Assembly (NCBI RefSeq): GCF_000296465.1 | Contig: NZ_JH815205.1 | Span: 636,769 to 700,768, forward strand | DNA from: Barnesiella intestinihominis YIT 11860 | Lineage (GTDB): Bacteria > Bacteroidota > Bacteroidia > Bacteroidales > Barnesiellaceae | DNA length: 64,000 nt | Reading direction: 5' to 3' | In this document: positions 25,386-35,510 of the stretch, piece after piece | Position numbering within the stretch: position 1 is the stretch's first letter | Layout: every line of letters starts with the position of its first letter | Program-made: the position numbers and the translations under genes | Notes under the pieces: generated by a model | Database searches by the model: none | What the model was told of the DNA's origin: nothing | What the model saw: the letters and a program-made list of their open reading frames with translations, nothing else

Positions 25386-26776
25386 ATGCGAAAAATTTGT
25401 GGATATTGACCGAAGAAAGACCTAAAAAAGAGGTCTTAAAAACAATTTTCGAATATTTTGCGAAAGATCATCAATGCGGATTTTTCGGAGATACATTGAG
25501 AATTATTCCTATACTGAACGAAAAACACGAGTTCGCTTTTATTTATGAAGTTGTCGGTTTTACTTGCGCAAAAGTTAATCGGGTCTTTATAAAAACGATT
25601 TCGGGATATTCAAGTTTTGTGGATTTCCTCATTTTCTATCAAGATGCAATGCCCGTACAAACAGATACCCCTATTTATGCGATTGAAGAGACAAAAACCG
25701 ATGATAAGAAAAGCCGGAATACCGGAGTATTCCAAAGATGTACTAAATTTGTTTTTGTAAAGCATTACTATCCTTCTGTCAAGATGATCATGCTATATGC
25801 CTTACAGGTTGAACAAAAGAAAGAACCTACACAAACCTATATCTTTGGGACTCGGCTTTTACTAACTTTCGGAGTAGAAATTCTTGGAAAAATATTAAAT
25901 CCGAATGTGTTCAAACCTTTCACTTCGATCAATGACATTATAGCATTCAAACAAAACATGCGAAAAGCTCCCAAAGGGAACGTCCCGATTATAATATTTA
26001 AAGAAAACGATAAAATTTCCATTTCTGGGAGACTATACAAGAATAAAGGCCTTTCACATGACCCTAATATAGGTGCATTAAGTATTTTATCCGCAATCTT
26101 GCGAATGTTGGGTTGGACAAGAAAAATAGAAATAATCCGGCACGGATTATTACCACAACATGTAGGAGTGAGGAATAAATTCATACAAGTGGCTAATCTA
26201 TTAAAGATCAAATTGGAGAACCTCGAAATTCCTCAAACCAACATGCCTGAATTCTATTGGAAATACGATACAACAGGAGAGAAGTTAGGAACTATTTTCA
26301 TTCATATTATCGTTGAGAATTTCACAGAGGGGTATTCTATATTCGAGAATCACGCCGGATGCGAAAAAGGCTACTTTATGAAATCCGATGGCACGCCTAT
26401 ACCATTGGCAAAATATAATGACCGAAAAAAATATAAAGAGGGAGATAAAAAAGAGAAAATTGCTATTCCCGATTTAGTCTTGATCGATATATCTGAAAAC
26501 GAAACGATTACAATCGAAGGCAAAAAATACCAGTTTAGGCAACAGGGAATAAGAGAATTGGAAGATTATGATTCTTTTGAAAAGCGATATTTAAAATATT
26601 ATTATCCCGATTATAAAGTAGTGCGAACTGTCGTACTATACGGAAGCAGAGAAGAACGAATCATAGAAGCCCAAATCGGATTCCTTCTAAATAAAGATGG
26701 GAAATTGGTTTTGGGGATACAAGCTCCTTTATTATTTCGTCGGGCTATTGCTCACTTGTTGGATTATTGGAATTGA
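25382..26776 (+). CDS. Predicted restriction endonuclease with PD-(D/E)XK motif
   Basis: A 464-residue soluble protein I do not recognise by name. ATG 25382 overlaps the methylase stop codon. Residues 363-381 (PDLVLID then ITIEGK) give a good PD...E-x-K nuclease motif (D364, E379, K381). A second candidate lies at residues 81-105 (VDFLIFYQD then IEETKTDD; D81 or D88, E103, K105). Position, translational coupling with two methylases and the motif support a type II endonuclease, probably type IIS-like. Its end is 3 bp from the convergent tamL gene. Recognition sequence unknown; codons are AT-rich. Confidence 0.7.
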   Translation: MNAKNLWILTEERPKKEVLKTIFEYFAKDHQCGFFGDTLRIIPILNEKHEFAFIYEVVGFTCAKVNRVFIKTISGYSSFVDFLIFYQDAMPVQTDTPIYAIEETKTDDKKSRNTGVFQRCTKFVFVKHYYPSVKMIMLYALQVEQKKEPTQTYIFGTRLLLTFGVEILGKILNPNVFKPFTSINDIIAFKQNMRKAPKGNVPIIIFKENDKISISGRLYKNKGLSHDPNIGALSILSAILRMLGWTRKIEIIRHGLLPQHVGVRNKFIQVANLLKIKLENLEIPQTNMPEFYWKYDTTGEKLGTIFIHIIVENFTEGYSIFENHAGCEKGYFMKSDGTPIPLAKYNDRKKYKEGDKKEKIAIPDLVLIDISENETITIEGKKYQFRQQGIRELEDYDSFEKRYLKYYYPDYKVVRTVVLYGSREERIIEAQIGFLLNKDGKLVLGIQAPLLFRRAIAHLLDYWN

Positions 26777-26779
26777 TTA

Positions 26780-29095
26780 TCAGAACGGATATCCAATAGC
26801 CAAGTGGAATGCGAGACTGTTTTTGAAAGAAGTCATATTATAATATCCTTTCTTTCCAGTGTCATAGGGCGCATGTATCCCGATACCTAAATCTCCCCGT
26901 AAAACAAGCACACCGATATCGTAGCGTAATCCTATACCTGTACCGAGGGCTATATCTTTGAGAAATGTTTTCCGGTCGAGTTCTCCACCGGGACGTTTCG
27001 GATCTTTTTTCAATAGCCAGATATTCCCGGCATCGACGAATGCCGCACCGTGCAAATCGCCCCAAATGGGAAAACGGTATTCGATATTCGCTTCGAGCTT
27101 GAAAGTACCTGTCTGGTCGAAATATCCGTCGACATCGTCTTTTGCCGGAATATAACTTCCGGGACCGAGCGAACGTATAGTAAAAGCTCGTATGCTGTTC
27201 GCACCTCCGATATAAAATTGTTCGCTGTACGGAACTTCTTTGGAATTTCCGTATGCATGTTCCGCACCTATAAACAACCGGGTCGCCAACCAGTGTTCGG
27301 CACGGAAACGGTGATAATATTTCATTTCGGCACTTCCCTTTACGAATTGAGAAAAACTGCTGCCAAAGATATGTTTCTCCCCATGCTGTCCAAAAAGCGA
27401 TGTTATCCCACTAAGGATATTTCCAGCCGACATTCCCATGAACTGCCAGATAAAGCGGTTATCCACTTCCCGGCCGTATGAGGTGTCGTAAGTATAGGTG
27501 TAACTCGAAGAAGGAATGAACTGATCTCGGAAACTGAGGGCAATGGCCGGATTCTCTTCCATCGTTTTATCGAACGATTCGGTCGTATTGAGCAGTTTTG
27601 TATATACCAACTTGAATGGCGTAACCGAGTGTCCGGCCCGCAAGGAGGTACGATAGTCGTATGACATCGAACCGTTGAAAGAGACCATACGAAAATAATG
27701 AGGCCGATTCATCAAGTTTGCCCCCAATTGGAACCGAGTATAAGCGGGATATTTTCGGGTACGGGGTAGTTGCGGTAGAAATCCCGGCACGATACGGGGA
27801 TAGGTTAATGACGAATTCAAACCCACTTCGTAAGAGTTGAATAGCGAAGCCTTACCATGCTGCGAGCCTCCGCCTGTCTGCCACTCATAACTCCCGTTGA
27901 GTTTGACCGAAAGTTTTTCACCGCCCCCGAACACGTTGTTGTGATTAATACCGAAAATAAGTCCAGGGCCTATATAGCTGTTCGATTTAGACGAAACATT
28001 GGCTTCTATGGTCGCTTCGAGTGGCACGTCGAACGTCGCCTGTATCATTACATCGAGGGAATCTTTTCGTATCAATGAATCGAGAGGGGTTACTTCGACA
28101 GCGACAGTACGGAATATTCCTAACCGCCCAAGATTGGATTGCGTCTCATTTTGGGTCGCAATCGAATAGATTTCGCCCGGTTTGAAGGTAATATTTTTGG
28201 GCAATACCCATTTCTTCAATCGTATAGGCTTGTAATAAGCGACAGTCATGCGAGGGTAGCGAATGGTATCGGGAGTTCCGTCGCCGGTGGCACGGTTGAG
28301 TCGAACTGTTACATCTCCCACATAATAAAGTTTGAGCGCTTGTGCCGGAATCCCTTTTTTCAACGTCATTCTCAACGCCACTTTACCCGGAGACAACGTA
28401 GTGTCGGCAAGGTATTCGATGTATTCGGGGCGGAAATAAAAATATCCGTTATTTCTCAGTGCGGTAGTAATTCGGTTTCGCTCGAAAGATAAAGAATCGA
28501 GGCAATAACGGTCGCCCTTTTGTAAAATCGAAGAACTATTTATACTATCGATAAACCGAGTTACCGGAGTCGTAGGAGCCGGTAATTCTATGGTATCGAG
28601 CGTATAGGCTTCGGGAACTTCGATTCGATATTTAATGCGGGCTTTTTTAGGGTTCCGTTTGTTGTATATCAATTCATAATCGGCTTTCGCTCCGAAATAT
28701 CCGTTATTTCCGAGAATGTCTTTGACTACCCTCATACGCAATTCGGGCTGTACGGTCGAAACAAGTACCGGCTCCTTGGCCAACTTCTCGTATATCCAGT
28801 GCTTCACCCCTTTTTCCCGCTTGGGTTCCATGTAATTCCACACCCACAAACCTATGGGAAACGGCGTGCGGATATAAGGAGAGAACAAAGGATTGTTGGG
28901 TGCGACGGAGAGAGTAGATCGAACGTCCGATGCAGCTGCATCGGCGATTTTCACACCTGAGTCGGGTATGATTTCCATTTTCTTTACGCCGGTATACAAT
29001 ACTTCATCATCGGCAATACGCTTTGTCGTGGAACAGCCAATCAGTATCAGCAATAGAAAAGCGGCGGTAAATACATTTCGGAATACTTTTTTCAT
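26780..29095 (-). CDS. tamL: TamL: Omp85/BamA-family outer-membrane lipoprotein
   Basis: A 771-residue Omp85-family protein. The N-terminus is a lipoprotein signal (FLLLILIGCSTTKR), the hallmark of Bacteroidota TamL as opposed to BamA. POTRA-like repeats follow (for example MRVVKDILGNNGYFGAKADY, SFERNRITTALRNNGYFYF). The C-terminal 16-stranded barrel begins around residue 370, contains YIGGANSIRAFTIRSLGPG (the conserved L6 loop, RxFxxR-like) and ends in aromatic Phe. It works with TamB encoded just upstream, with which it overlaps by 4 bp. Confidence 0.92.
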   Translation of the reverse strand: MKKVFRNVFTAAFLLLILIGCSTTKRIADDEVLYTGVKKMEIIPDSGVKIADAAASDVRSTLSVAPNNPLFSPYIRTPFPIGLWVWNYMEPKREKGVKHWIYEKLAKEPVLVSTVQPELRMRVVKDILGNNGYFGAKADYELIYNKRNPKKARIKYRIEVPEAYTLDTIELPAPTTPVTRFIDSINSSSILQKGDRYCLDSLSFERNRITTALRNNGYFYFRPEYIEYLADTTLSPGKVALRMTLKKGIPAQALKLYYVGDVTVRLNRATGDGTPDTIRYPRMTVAYYKPIRLKKWVLPKNITFKPGEIYSIATQNETQSNLGRLGIFRTVAVEVTPLDSLIRKDSLDVMIQATFDVPLEATIEANVSSKSNSYIGPGLIFGINHNNVFGGGEKLSVKLNGSYEWQTGGGSQHGKASLFNSYEVGLNSSLTYPRIVPGFLPQLPRTRKYPAYTRFQLGANLMNRPHYFRMVSFNGSMSYDYRTSLRAGHSVTPFKLVYTKLLNTTESFDKTMEENPAIALSFRDQFIPSSSYTYTYDTSYGREVDNRFIWQFMGMSAGNILSGITSLFGQHGEKHIFGSSFSQFVKGSAEMKYYHRFRAEHWLATRLFIGAEHAYGNSKEVPYSEQFYIGGANSIRAFTIRSLGPGSYIPAKDDVDGYFDQTGTFKLEANIEYRFPIWGDLHGAAFVDAGNIWLLKKDPKRPGGELDRKTFLKDIALGTGIGLRYDIGVLVLRGDLGIGIHAPYDTGKKGYYNMTSFKNSLAFHLAIGYPF

Positions 29096-32000
29096 AGGTT
29101 CACCCCCTTTCTGCTTTTCCGTGGTCGAAATAGCTCCATCAGATTGAGCAGCCTTTTCTTAACGACAAAACCGACACCGGTTTGAGTGATCTCTCCTTCG
29201 AGAATACTTTCATATCCCGTATGCCGGAATATTTTAATATACATGTTATCCCTTTGATTCAAATAATATTCGAGGGAAATGTCGTCTATGAAGTTCTCTT
29301 TGAAATTGACATCTGCGTTGTCGTCCGGGCTGAGGCTTCCGCCAATGACGACTTTCACCCTATTGTTAAACAGACTTTTAGCCGCCCTATAAGAATAATC
29401 GGTGCGAGTATTCACTCCCGAAGCATCGGTGTAGGAATTAATATCGAAAGACAAATCGATACCTTTCAAGTTATCCTGAGCCCATTGGTTCAATTCTTTT
29501 TGCAAGAATGCGTTAAGCGGATTACCCAATAAATCGGATTTCGTAGTCGACGTTCCGGGACCGGTATATGTATTATAAATGAGCAGGCTCATGGCTTGCG
29601 AAGCCCGTTGCTCGGCCGTGAGCGATGTCAACTGATTTTGCAGAGTGAGGTCTTCGGGTGCGGAAAGATCGAAAGAAACAGACAAATTTTCCAATGAATT
29701 TTTAATGATGATACTGATGTCAAAATTGACTTGCCGGGTATTTTTCTCCTCCTCGGAGATAGTCGTGCGTACGGTCTCGACAGCTGTAATAGACATTTGA
29801 GGATCGGCGATATCACCGTTCCAAGACACATAGCTTCCGTCTTGAATTTTAAACAATTTTTCCGATATGATAGGCGGGTTGTAACGGACGAAACCTCCGG
29901 TGAGATTGTATCGACCGGTGAAACGGCTGTCGCCCAACGTATTCATGGTATAGGCCAATTCCCCTCCGCCTTGAAGGTCTATCCGATTTTTTCCGTCCAC
30001 CGAAAGATTCACACCCATTTTAACAGTGGGAGCAATGTTGATATTAACCAATATATCCATGCCCAACACACTGCTCTTTTGCAAAGTATCTTCTTCGGCT
30101 ATTTCAGTACTGTCGTTGAACGAAACGAATGTAACGATATTGTTCTCTTGTTGTTGAAGAGCGAAAGGAGAATCTTGCATAACGTAGGTAACTTCCGTTC
30201 CCGTGAGCAACCCTACATTTCCCCGAATTTTCAGAGCATCAAGCGGACCGTTTACCGCCATATCCATATCTGCGATAACCGAACCGTAAACAGTCGCTTT
30301 CGTACTTCTCGCCGATTTAACCGGTTGGAAAGCCGATGCATATAATCTCAAATCGGTAACGATTTTATCTAATTTTTTGAAATCGATATTTCCATCGATG
30401 TGCAGTGGATTTTTATTCGCTCCCGTGATCTCATAATTGTCGAAATGCAAAACATTTTGTTCCACTCGAATCTGGCTTTGAGGAAATTTCAAAGTAGCTC
30501 CCATCGATTTAGAATTAGCCACGGCTTCTTCCATCTGTATGTAACCATTCAGGAGAGGCATATCGGTACTACCCGTAATTCCCATTTTCCCATTCAAATA
30601 GCCTTGTAATTGTGCCATCTCGGAAGGGAGGAACGGATTGGCTGTCGCCAACGGGAACTCATCTATGGACAAGTTTAACCGAACGGGATTTTCTGCTTGA
30701 TTGTCAAGAAGCCCGTTCAACGTCAATACTTTCTTATCATCTATTTCCAAATCGGCTTGTGCTTCCTGACGACCCAAAGAGTCTAATTGATAATCGACGT
30801 TCAGATTAAAATTTCCCACACGTTGTTTCCCATAATATAAATCACCAATACCCATACTACCGGATATTTCCGTCGCACTCTGCGGAAAGTTTACCAGCAA
30901 GTCGGCAGAAATACTTCCGTCGATTTGAGGAGAGAATGGCGATAAAGCCAACCACGGAGCTATCTCCATACCGTTTATATCGACTTTCAATGCCTCTTGG
31001 TGAGAGAAATCATGTGATTGTTCGTTGTGTAAAGTCTTGATAATAAAATGCCGATCCTCGTGAGTGAGAGCTATGTTGGCATCGAAATGTCGCCCATAGT
31101 GGTAGGCAAAAAAATTGTCGGGATTCAATGTCCACGTTTCAAAGCCGATAATCGGATTTTTAGGGAAAAACGACACTTGAATCAATGAATCTAAAAAATC
31201 GGCTTGGCAACCTATTCGGAATCCTTCTTGTCCTTGTCTGTTTTTTTGCACACAAAACAATTTAGTCGTATTCCCGGAGAGGAATCCGTTAAGGATTACA
31301 GAGGCTAATTGATCGAGGTTTCCGGGCTTGTTGCCGACTTGAAGAGAGTAATATAATCTTTCCTCCTTTTCACGACGCTCGAATAAAGAGAGTTGGAGGG
31401 TATCGATAGTAATTCCCCCGGTCGAAAAGCGGTCTATCTTACCCGTCGTATTCAATAGAGTATCGTTCTGGATATTCAGGCCGATTTGAGAAAATCCCAT
31501 GTTCATTCCTTTGAGATACTGCTGTATGAGATTATTCCGCTTTGCGTTCGCATGAAACTCAAAAGGAGGCAGAACTTGATGCAACGCTTTCATATCCAAT
31601 CGCTTTTCTTCTTGAACCGTAGCAATAATAGGTAACGACTGGTTCAGCTTTTCCAAGAAAGAGCTAAATCCTATACTCGAAACAAAATTCATAGCCATGT
31701 CTCCGCTTCGGACAGCGGCATTTATGTGCGTAGAGTCTGTTTCGGCCGAAATCGACAATGCATTGGTTTGTAACCTGCTGGTCGGCAAGAGGGCAGAAAA
31801 GTCACTTAACCGTATGTCTGCCCGATAAGATTCGCTCATGGGCGAAACATAGCCAGAAAGAGAAAGGCCGGTAGAAACCGAGCATGCTTCGGTTACCAGT
31901 TTCAGAGCTTCCAAATCGGTATGAATCTCGCCAGTCAAGTCGGCCGTATATTCTTCGGGAGACAGCGATCCCGATACGGAGAGTCCCATCAACAAATTAG

Positions 32001-33819
32001 GATCGGTACAAGTTATACCGCCACTCATTTTACCCCTATTCAATTTTGCTTCGATAGACAGTCCGGTATACCGGTAACCCGAATAATCCACGGAATCTAT
32101 TTTCAAGTCGACAGTCGCATACATACTGGAATCCATCGGATTGTATTTTTCTCCTGAGAACCGGGTCGAAGCAGAGAGTACTCCCAAAGAATCATGAGGC
32201 AGGAACGAAGATAGAGGGAATCGATCTATCAGTATCCGTCCATCATATTGCTCTTTTTTAGTATTTAATCGAGCAAGGAGAGTGATGAGGCCATCGCCGG
32301 ATTCGATTTGGGCTTTCGACCGGATCATCTCCGGTGAAAGTCGGGCATTACCGGTGAATCGGGTCGGCGGTATATGTATTTTTTTGCTTAGGGAGTCCGG
32401 CATTACATTCGCAAAGACCGGCGAATTTTTCAGACGCAGATCCCATTGGAGACTTCCGTTAATCCGATCTGCTTCGTGCAAATTTTGCACATTGCCTGTC
32501 GCTTGGCAAACGAATGTTCCCGGCAGGGATATATCGGCCTTTTCCAAATTTAAATCTCCCAATTTACCGTTCATCGAGATGTTTGAAAGAAAACCGGTCG
32601 ACAACAACAACCCTCTGGTATAATTGTCGTATTCGGGTAATACCCGAATAATGTCCCCAATAGCGAGTTTAGCCTGTAATCGGACCTCAACCGGTGTCTG
32701 TGAATTTTGTGTAAAAATACCGTTTCCAGCTTTAATCTGCGCCGAAATCTCGGATAAAGCAGTGTTCATCTGAAATTTTTGCAAGGAGATACCTGTCGAA
32801 TCCATAGTAAAAGTTCCTTGTGTTCGAGTTACGGCTATCCCCGAACGTTCGGTGAACGCCAATTGTTTGATAGGAACGCATATTTCGCTTCCTCGATTAT
32901 AGAGGGAGTCGATGGCAATCTCAATATTATCGAGAGAAAGATACCCGAAGTCGAGCCCTTTTTGGGGGATTCGGGTCGGCAACGCATAAAGAGCTTGATT
33001 CCGATGCAGCCGCAACTTTTGAATTTGTACGGTCCACGGCGGCGAAACGATTGTATCGTCATCATTTTCCTCCGGTTCTGCTTCATTATTTCCGCTTCCA
33101 CTCCCCGGATAATAACGATAATCCCCTTTGTCTATAATCGCCTCGGAGACTCGAACCGATTGCCCGTATAAATCTATTTCTCCTTGCAAGAGTCTCGCTT
33201 TTTGTATCGAAGCATCCAAATCTTCGATAGTGGGCTTCATCTGCATAGAATAATGGATATTCGATAACCCTACTTCTCCTACCGAGATGCTCCAATTCAA
33301 TGGAGCGCTTTCCGCAGAAACAGTATCGGGGGAACTCTCCGACAAGTTCAAAGTTATTTCCCCTCCGTCCAATCGGGTAGAAGGTAATGAGATATGATAA
33401 TCTTTTAAATTAACGTTTGCTTTCTGTGTGGAGAATTGTTTTATGTTTGCCGATAGTAATAAAGTAGAGTCTGAATTCGAAAAACGAAAAAGTGTTTCGT
33501 TCAATGCTATTTTCTGGATTTGAACTTGTCCACGCAAAAGTGCCGCCGGGGCTATCCCTACTTGCATACTTGAACTTTGCAACAGCGTATCCCGACTCGA
33601 AGTCAATAAAAGTATATCGTCGATTTGCAGTCGGAACGGGAATTTAAGAGACAACTTTCCTATGGAAAGCTCCATTCCTGTCGATCGGCCGACATAACCG
33701 CTAATCTCATTCTTTCCCCATCGTTGTACTGCCGGAATATAAATAGACAGAGGTAAAGTCAACAATAGCACTAAAAGTGAAATCAATACGATAGCAATAT
33801 ATTTTAGTGCTTTTTTCAT
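29092..33819 (-). CDS. tamB: TamB-domain envelope-spanning protein
   Basis: A 1575-residue AsmA/TamB superfamily protein. A single N-terminal membrane anchor (YIAIVLISLLVLLLTLPLSIYI) precedes a long periplasmic beta-groove of repeated strands. The C-terminal DUF490/TamB domain covers roughly the last 400 residues (for example LQGGGELAYTMNTLGDSRFTG and LRLYASAF regions). Such proteins bridge inner and outer membranes and are linked to lipid transport and outer-membrane protein assembly. Size is normal for Bacteroidota. It is translationally coupled to tamL (ATGA). Confidence 0.93.
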   Translation of the reverse strand: MKKALKYIAIVLISLLVLLLTLPLSIYIPAVQRWGKNEISGYVGRSTGMELSIGKLSLKFPFRLQIDDILLLTSSRDTLLQSSSMQVGIAPAALLRGQVQIQKIALNETLFRFSNSDSTLLLSANIKQFSTQKANVNLKDYHISLPSTRLDGGEITLNLSESSPDTVSAESAPLNWSISVGEVGLSNIHYSMQMKPTIEDLDASIQKARLLQGEIDLYGQSVRVSEAIIDKGDYRYYPGSGSGNNEAEPEENDDDTIVSPPWTVQIQKLRLHRNQALYALPTRIPQKGLDFGYLSLDNIEIAIDSLYNRGSEICVPIKQLAFTERSGIAVTRTQGTFTMDSTGISLQKFQMNTALSEISAQIKAGNGIFTQNSQTPVEVRLQAKLAIGDIIRVLPEYDNYTRGLLLSTGFLSNISMNGKLGDLNLEKADISLPGTFVCQATGNVQNLHEADRINGSLQWDLRLKNSPVFANVMPDSLSKKIHIPPTRFTGNARLSPEMIRSKAQIESGDGLITLLARLNTKKEQYDGRILIDRFPLSSFLPHDSLGVLSASTRFSGEKYNPMDSSMYATVDLKIDSVDYSGYRYTGLSIEAKLNRGKMSGGITCTDPNLLMGLSVSGSLSPEEYTADLTGEIHTDLEALKLVTEACSVSTGLSLSGYVSPMSESYRADIRLSDFSALLPTSRLQTNALSISAETDSTHINAAVRSGDMAMNFVSSIGFSSFLEKLNQSLPIIATVQEEKRLDMKALHQVLPPFEFHANAKRNNLIQQYLKGMNMGFSQIGLNIQNDTLLNTTGKIDRFSTGGITIDTLQLSLFERREKEERLYYSLQVGNKPGNLDQLASVILNGFLSGNTTKLFCVQKNRQGQEGFRIGCQADFLDSLIQVSFFPKNPIIGFETWTLNPDNFFAYHYGRHFDANIALTHEDRHFIIKTLHNEQSHDFSHQEALKVDINGMEIAPWLALSPFSPQIDGSISADLLVNFPQSATEISGSMGIGDLYYGKQRVGNFNLNVDYQLDSLGRQEAQADLEIDDKKVLTLNGLLDNQAENPVRLNLSIDEFPLATANPFLPSEMAQLQGYLNGKMGITGSTDMPLLNGYIQMEEAVANSKSMGATLKFPQSQIRVEQNVLHFDNYEITGANKNPLHIDGNIDFKKLDKIVTDLRLYASAFQPVKSARSTKATVYGSVIADMDMAVNGPLDALKIRGNVGLLTGTEVTYVMQDSPFALQQQENNIVTFVSFNDSTEIAEEDTLQKSSVLGMDILVNINIAPTVKMGVNLSVDGKNRIDLQGGGELAYTMNTLGDSRFTGRYNLTGGFVRYNPPIISEKLFKIQDGSYVSWNGDIADPQMSITAVETVRTTISEEEKNTRQVNFDISIIIKNSLENLSVSFDLSAPEDLTLQNQLTSLTAEQRASQAMSLLIYNTYTGPGTSTTKSDLLGNPLNAFLQKELNQWAQDNLKGIDLSFDINSYTDASGVNTRTDYSYRAAKSLFNNRVKVVIGGSLSPDDNADVNFKENFIDDISLEYYLNQRDNMYIKIFRHTGYESILEGEITQTGVGFVVKKRLLNLMELFRPRKSRKGVNL

Positions 33820-33952
33820 TTTGGAGGAATTCTTTTTTGAAAGACTCTATATACACCTTATTTAACTGTATTCCGGTGGCTATTTTATAAACATTGGCAC
33901 GACAGAATTTGTTTTTAGAATATACAGAAAACCTAAAAAACAAGGTAAATAT

Positions 33953-34072
33953 ATGAAAAATTATTTGTACCTCATTGCTTTATTTACAATGATCGCGTTA
34001 GGAATAAATTCGGGGCATGGCCGAATCAGAAAGCCGATCAACGACCGGAATACCCCATTCCTATACCGATGA
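33953..34072 (+). CDS. Possible 39-residue secreted peptide
   Basis: ATG 33953 to TGA 34072 encodes a 39-residue peptide with a signal-like start (KNYLYLIALFTMIALGINSG) and a basic tail. A purine-rich AAGG precedes the start. It runs antisense into the 3' end of the DUF5103 gene by 35 bp. No family is recognised and no strong promoter is seen (AGAATTTG upstream is one base off the -7 consensus). It may be chance. Confidence 0.22.
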   Translation: MKNYLYLIALFTMIALGINSGHGRIRKPINDRNTPFLYR

Positions 34073-35318
34073 GTTTATCGTAACGTACTCCCTGCGGCCG
34101 ATGATAAACCTTTACTAAATATTCGTTTACCGTTTCATAATAGTTTCCTTCGATAGGACCTGCCGAAGCGGCACTCCCTCCATCGGGCAAAAATAGGTAT
34201 TGATAATTGTAAGAACCCTGTTTCAAGAGCAGGGTTTTCTCATATTTCCCAGAAGCAGGATTATAAACCATTTCGTTATAAGGGGTATACCGATGATTCG
34301 TCATTTCGCCATCGATATATATTTTTCCTCCCGGAATCGGATCGGAATCAAGCGTGAAATGCACGACGAAATAATCGGCTTCGGTATTGCTGTCGTCTGC
34401 CCCGCTTTGGCGTATGACGAAACGCCCGTTTTGGGTTTTATCATAAAGATAACTCGTTTGCGCTCTGGGAACAGACGTAGCTAACACGACGTGATAATAT
34501 GGGTCGAAATAGTATATTTTTTCAACCCCTAATCCGGCATAACGGGTAGCTACCATTTCGAACCGACGAAATTCATTCCCCGCTTCGAATATCATATTGC
34601 GGTCATGACCGAAAACAATTTGATTCCCTTGTACCCTTAAAGGTCTATTTATAATAACCTCCTTATCCCGTCGGCTATTTTGAAGAATACTTATTTTCAA
34701 TTCGTTATAAGGATTTTGAACCCGATAATTGTTGGTATTGAGAGCGACTTCTACCTGTTGATGCTCACGGTTATAATCTATATCGGTGCGAGATGTTACA
34801 GAAGGAGCGACCAAAACTTGGTTTTCATAGACCGAAAAACACACTTGCAACAAAATATTTTCCGGTTCGTTTTCGGGATAAACCACAAGCACATAATTAC
34901 CCGATACTTTAAACTGTACATCGGCATTGGGAAGCGTAATCCTGTAATGCACATAATGCGCGAAAGTCGCAGTAGAAAATTCATATTCTTCGACAGAATT
35001 CGTATTGAAGCCATCGAGATATTCCAAATCCGACAAGTCGGAAGGACGCCAATCTGCATTACAATGTATAAGACTGTATTGCAGATAAGTGACATCTTCG
35101 GCCAACTCATCGAACGAAATCGTTATGTGTTCGTCGGTATTCAATTCAATAATGGGAGGGAACAATTCCCTACCTTCCACCTCGGTCTGTATAGTTCGAA
35201 ATCGATCGGAGAAGGCTTGTGTTTCATACGGTTCCGAACGATTTTGGGCCGTTGCAGAAATGCCTCCCAAAAGGACACAAACAGAAATAAGCAATTGAAA
35301 AATATAACTTGTTTTCAT
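34038..35318 (-). CDS. DUF5103 / type IX secretion 'plug' protein
   Basis: A 426-residue exported protein with a signal peptide (FQLLISVCVLLGGISATAQ) and the DUF5103 family signatures: YLQYSLIHCNADWRPSDLSD and YLDGFNTNSVEEYEFS, then the second domain with YYFDPYYHVV and GEMTNHRYTPYNEM. In Flavobacterium the homologue plugs the SprA translocon of the type IX system; the family also occurs in gut Bacteroidales with no evident T9SS, so its function here is open. ATG at 35318 gives the best signal peptide; ATG at 35324 adds two residues. Confidence 0.88.
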   Translation of the reverse strand: MKTSYIFQLLISVCVLLGGISATAQNRSEPYETQAFSDRFRTIQTEVEGRELFPPIIELNTDEHITISFDELAEDVTYLQYSLIHCNADWRPSDLSDLEYLDGFNTNSVEEYEFSTATFAHYVHYRITLPNADVQFKVSGNYVLVVYPENEPENILLQVCFSVYENQVLVAPSVTSRTDIDYNREHQQVEVALNTNNYRVQNPYNELKISILQNSRRDKEVIINRPLRVQGNQIVFGHDRNMIFEAGNEFRRFEMVATRYAGLGVEKIYYFDPYYHVVLATSVPRAQTSYLYDKTQNGRFVIRQSGADDSNTEADYFVVHFTLDSDPIPGGKIYIDGEMTNHRYTPYNEMVYNPASGKYEKTLLLKQGSYNYQYLFLPDGGSAASAGPIEGNYYETVNEYLVKVYHRPQGVRYDKLIGIGMGYSGR

Positions 35319-35445
35319 AACCATTCCATTATCGAGTTACTGATGCAAACATACGAAATTTTACGCCTATATCCTAATATATCCCTTACAGCCATCAATT
35401 CTATCGCAATAGAACGAAAATAATTTATAACTCGAATCATACAGA

Positions 35446-35510
35446 ATGCAGTTCGGCATGAAAAATAAATATATTTATTTTATCATACATCTACCTTTCG
35501 TTATATTATT
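35446..35510 (+). repeat. Decayed promoter-hairpin repeat, copy F
   Basis: Half-conserved relative directly upstream of intact copy D. GTTCGGCATG is followed by a perfect 20-bp palindrome (35462-35481, AAAATAAATA / TATTTATTTT) in the place of the usual stem, then CTACCTTTCGTTATATT. Structure seems kept while sequence has changed. Confidence 0.5.
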
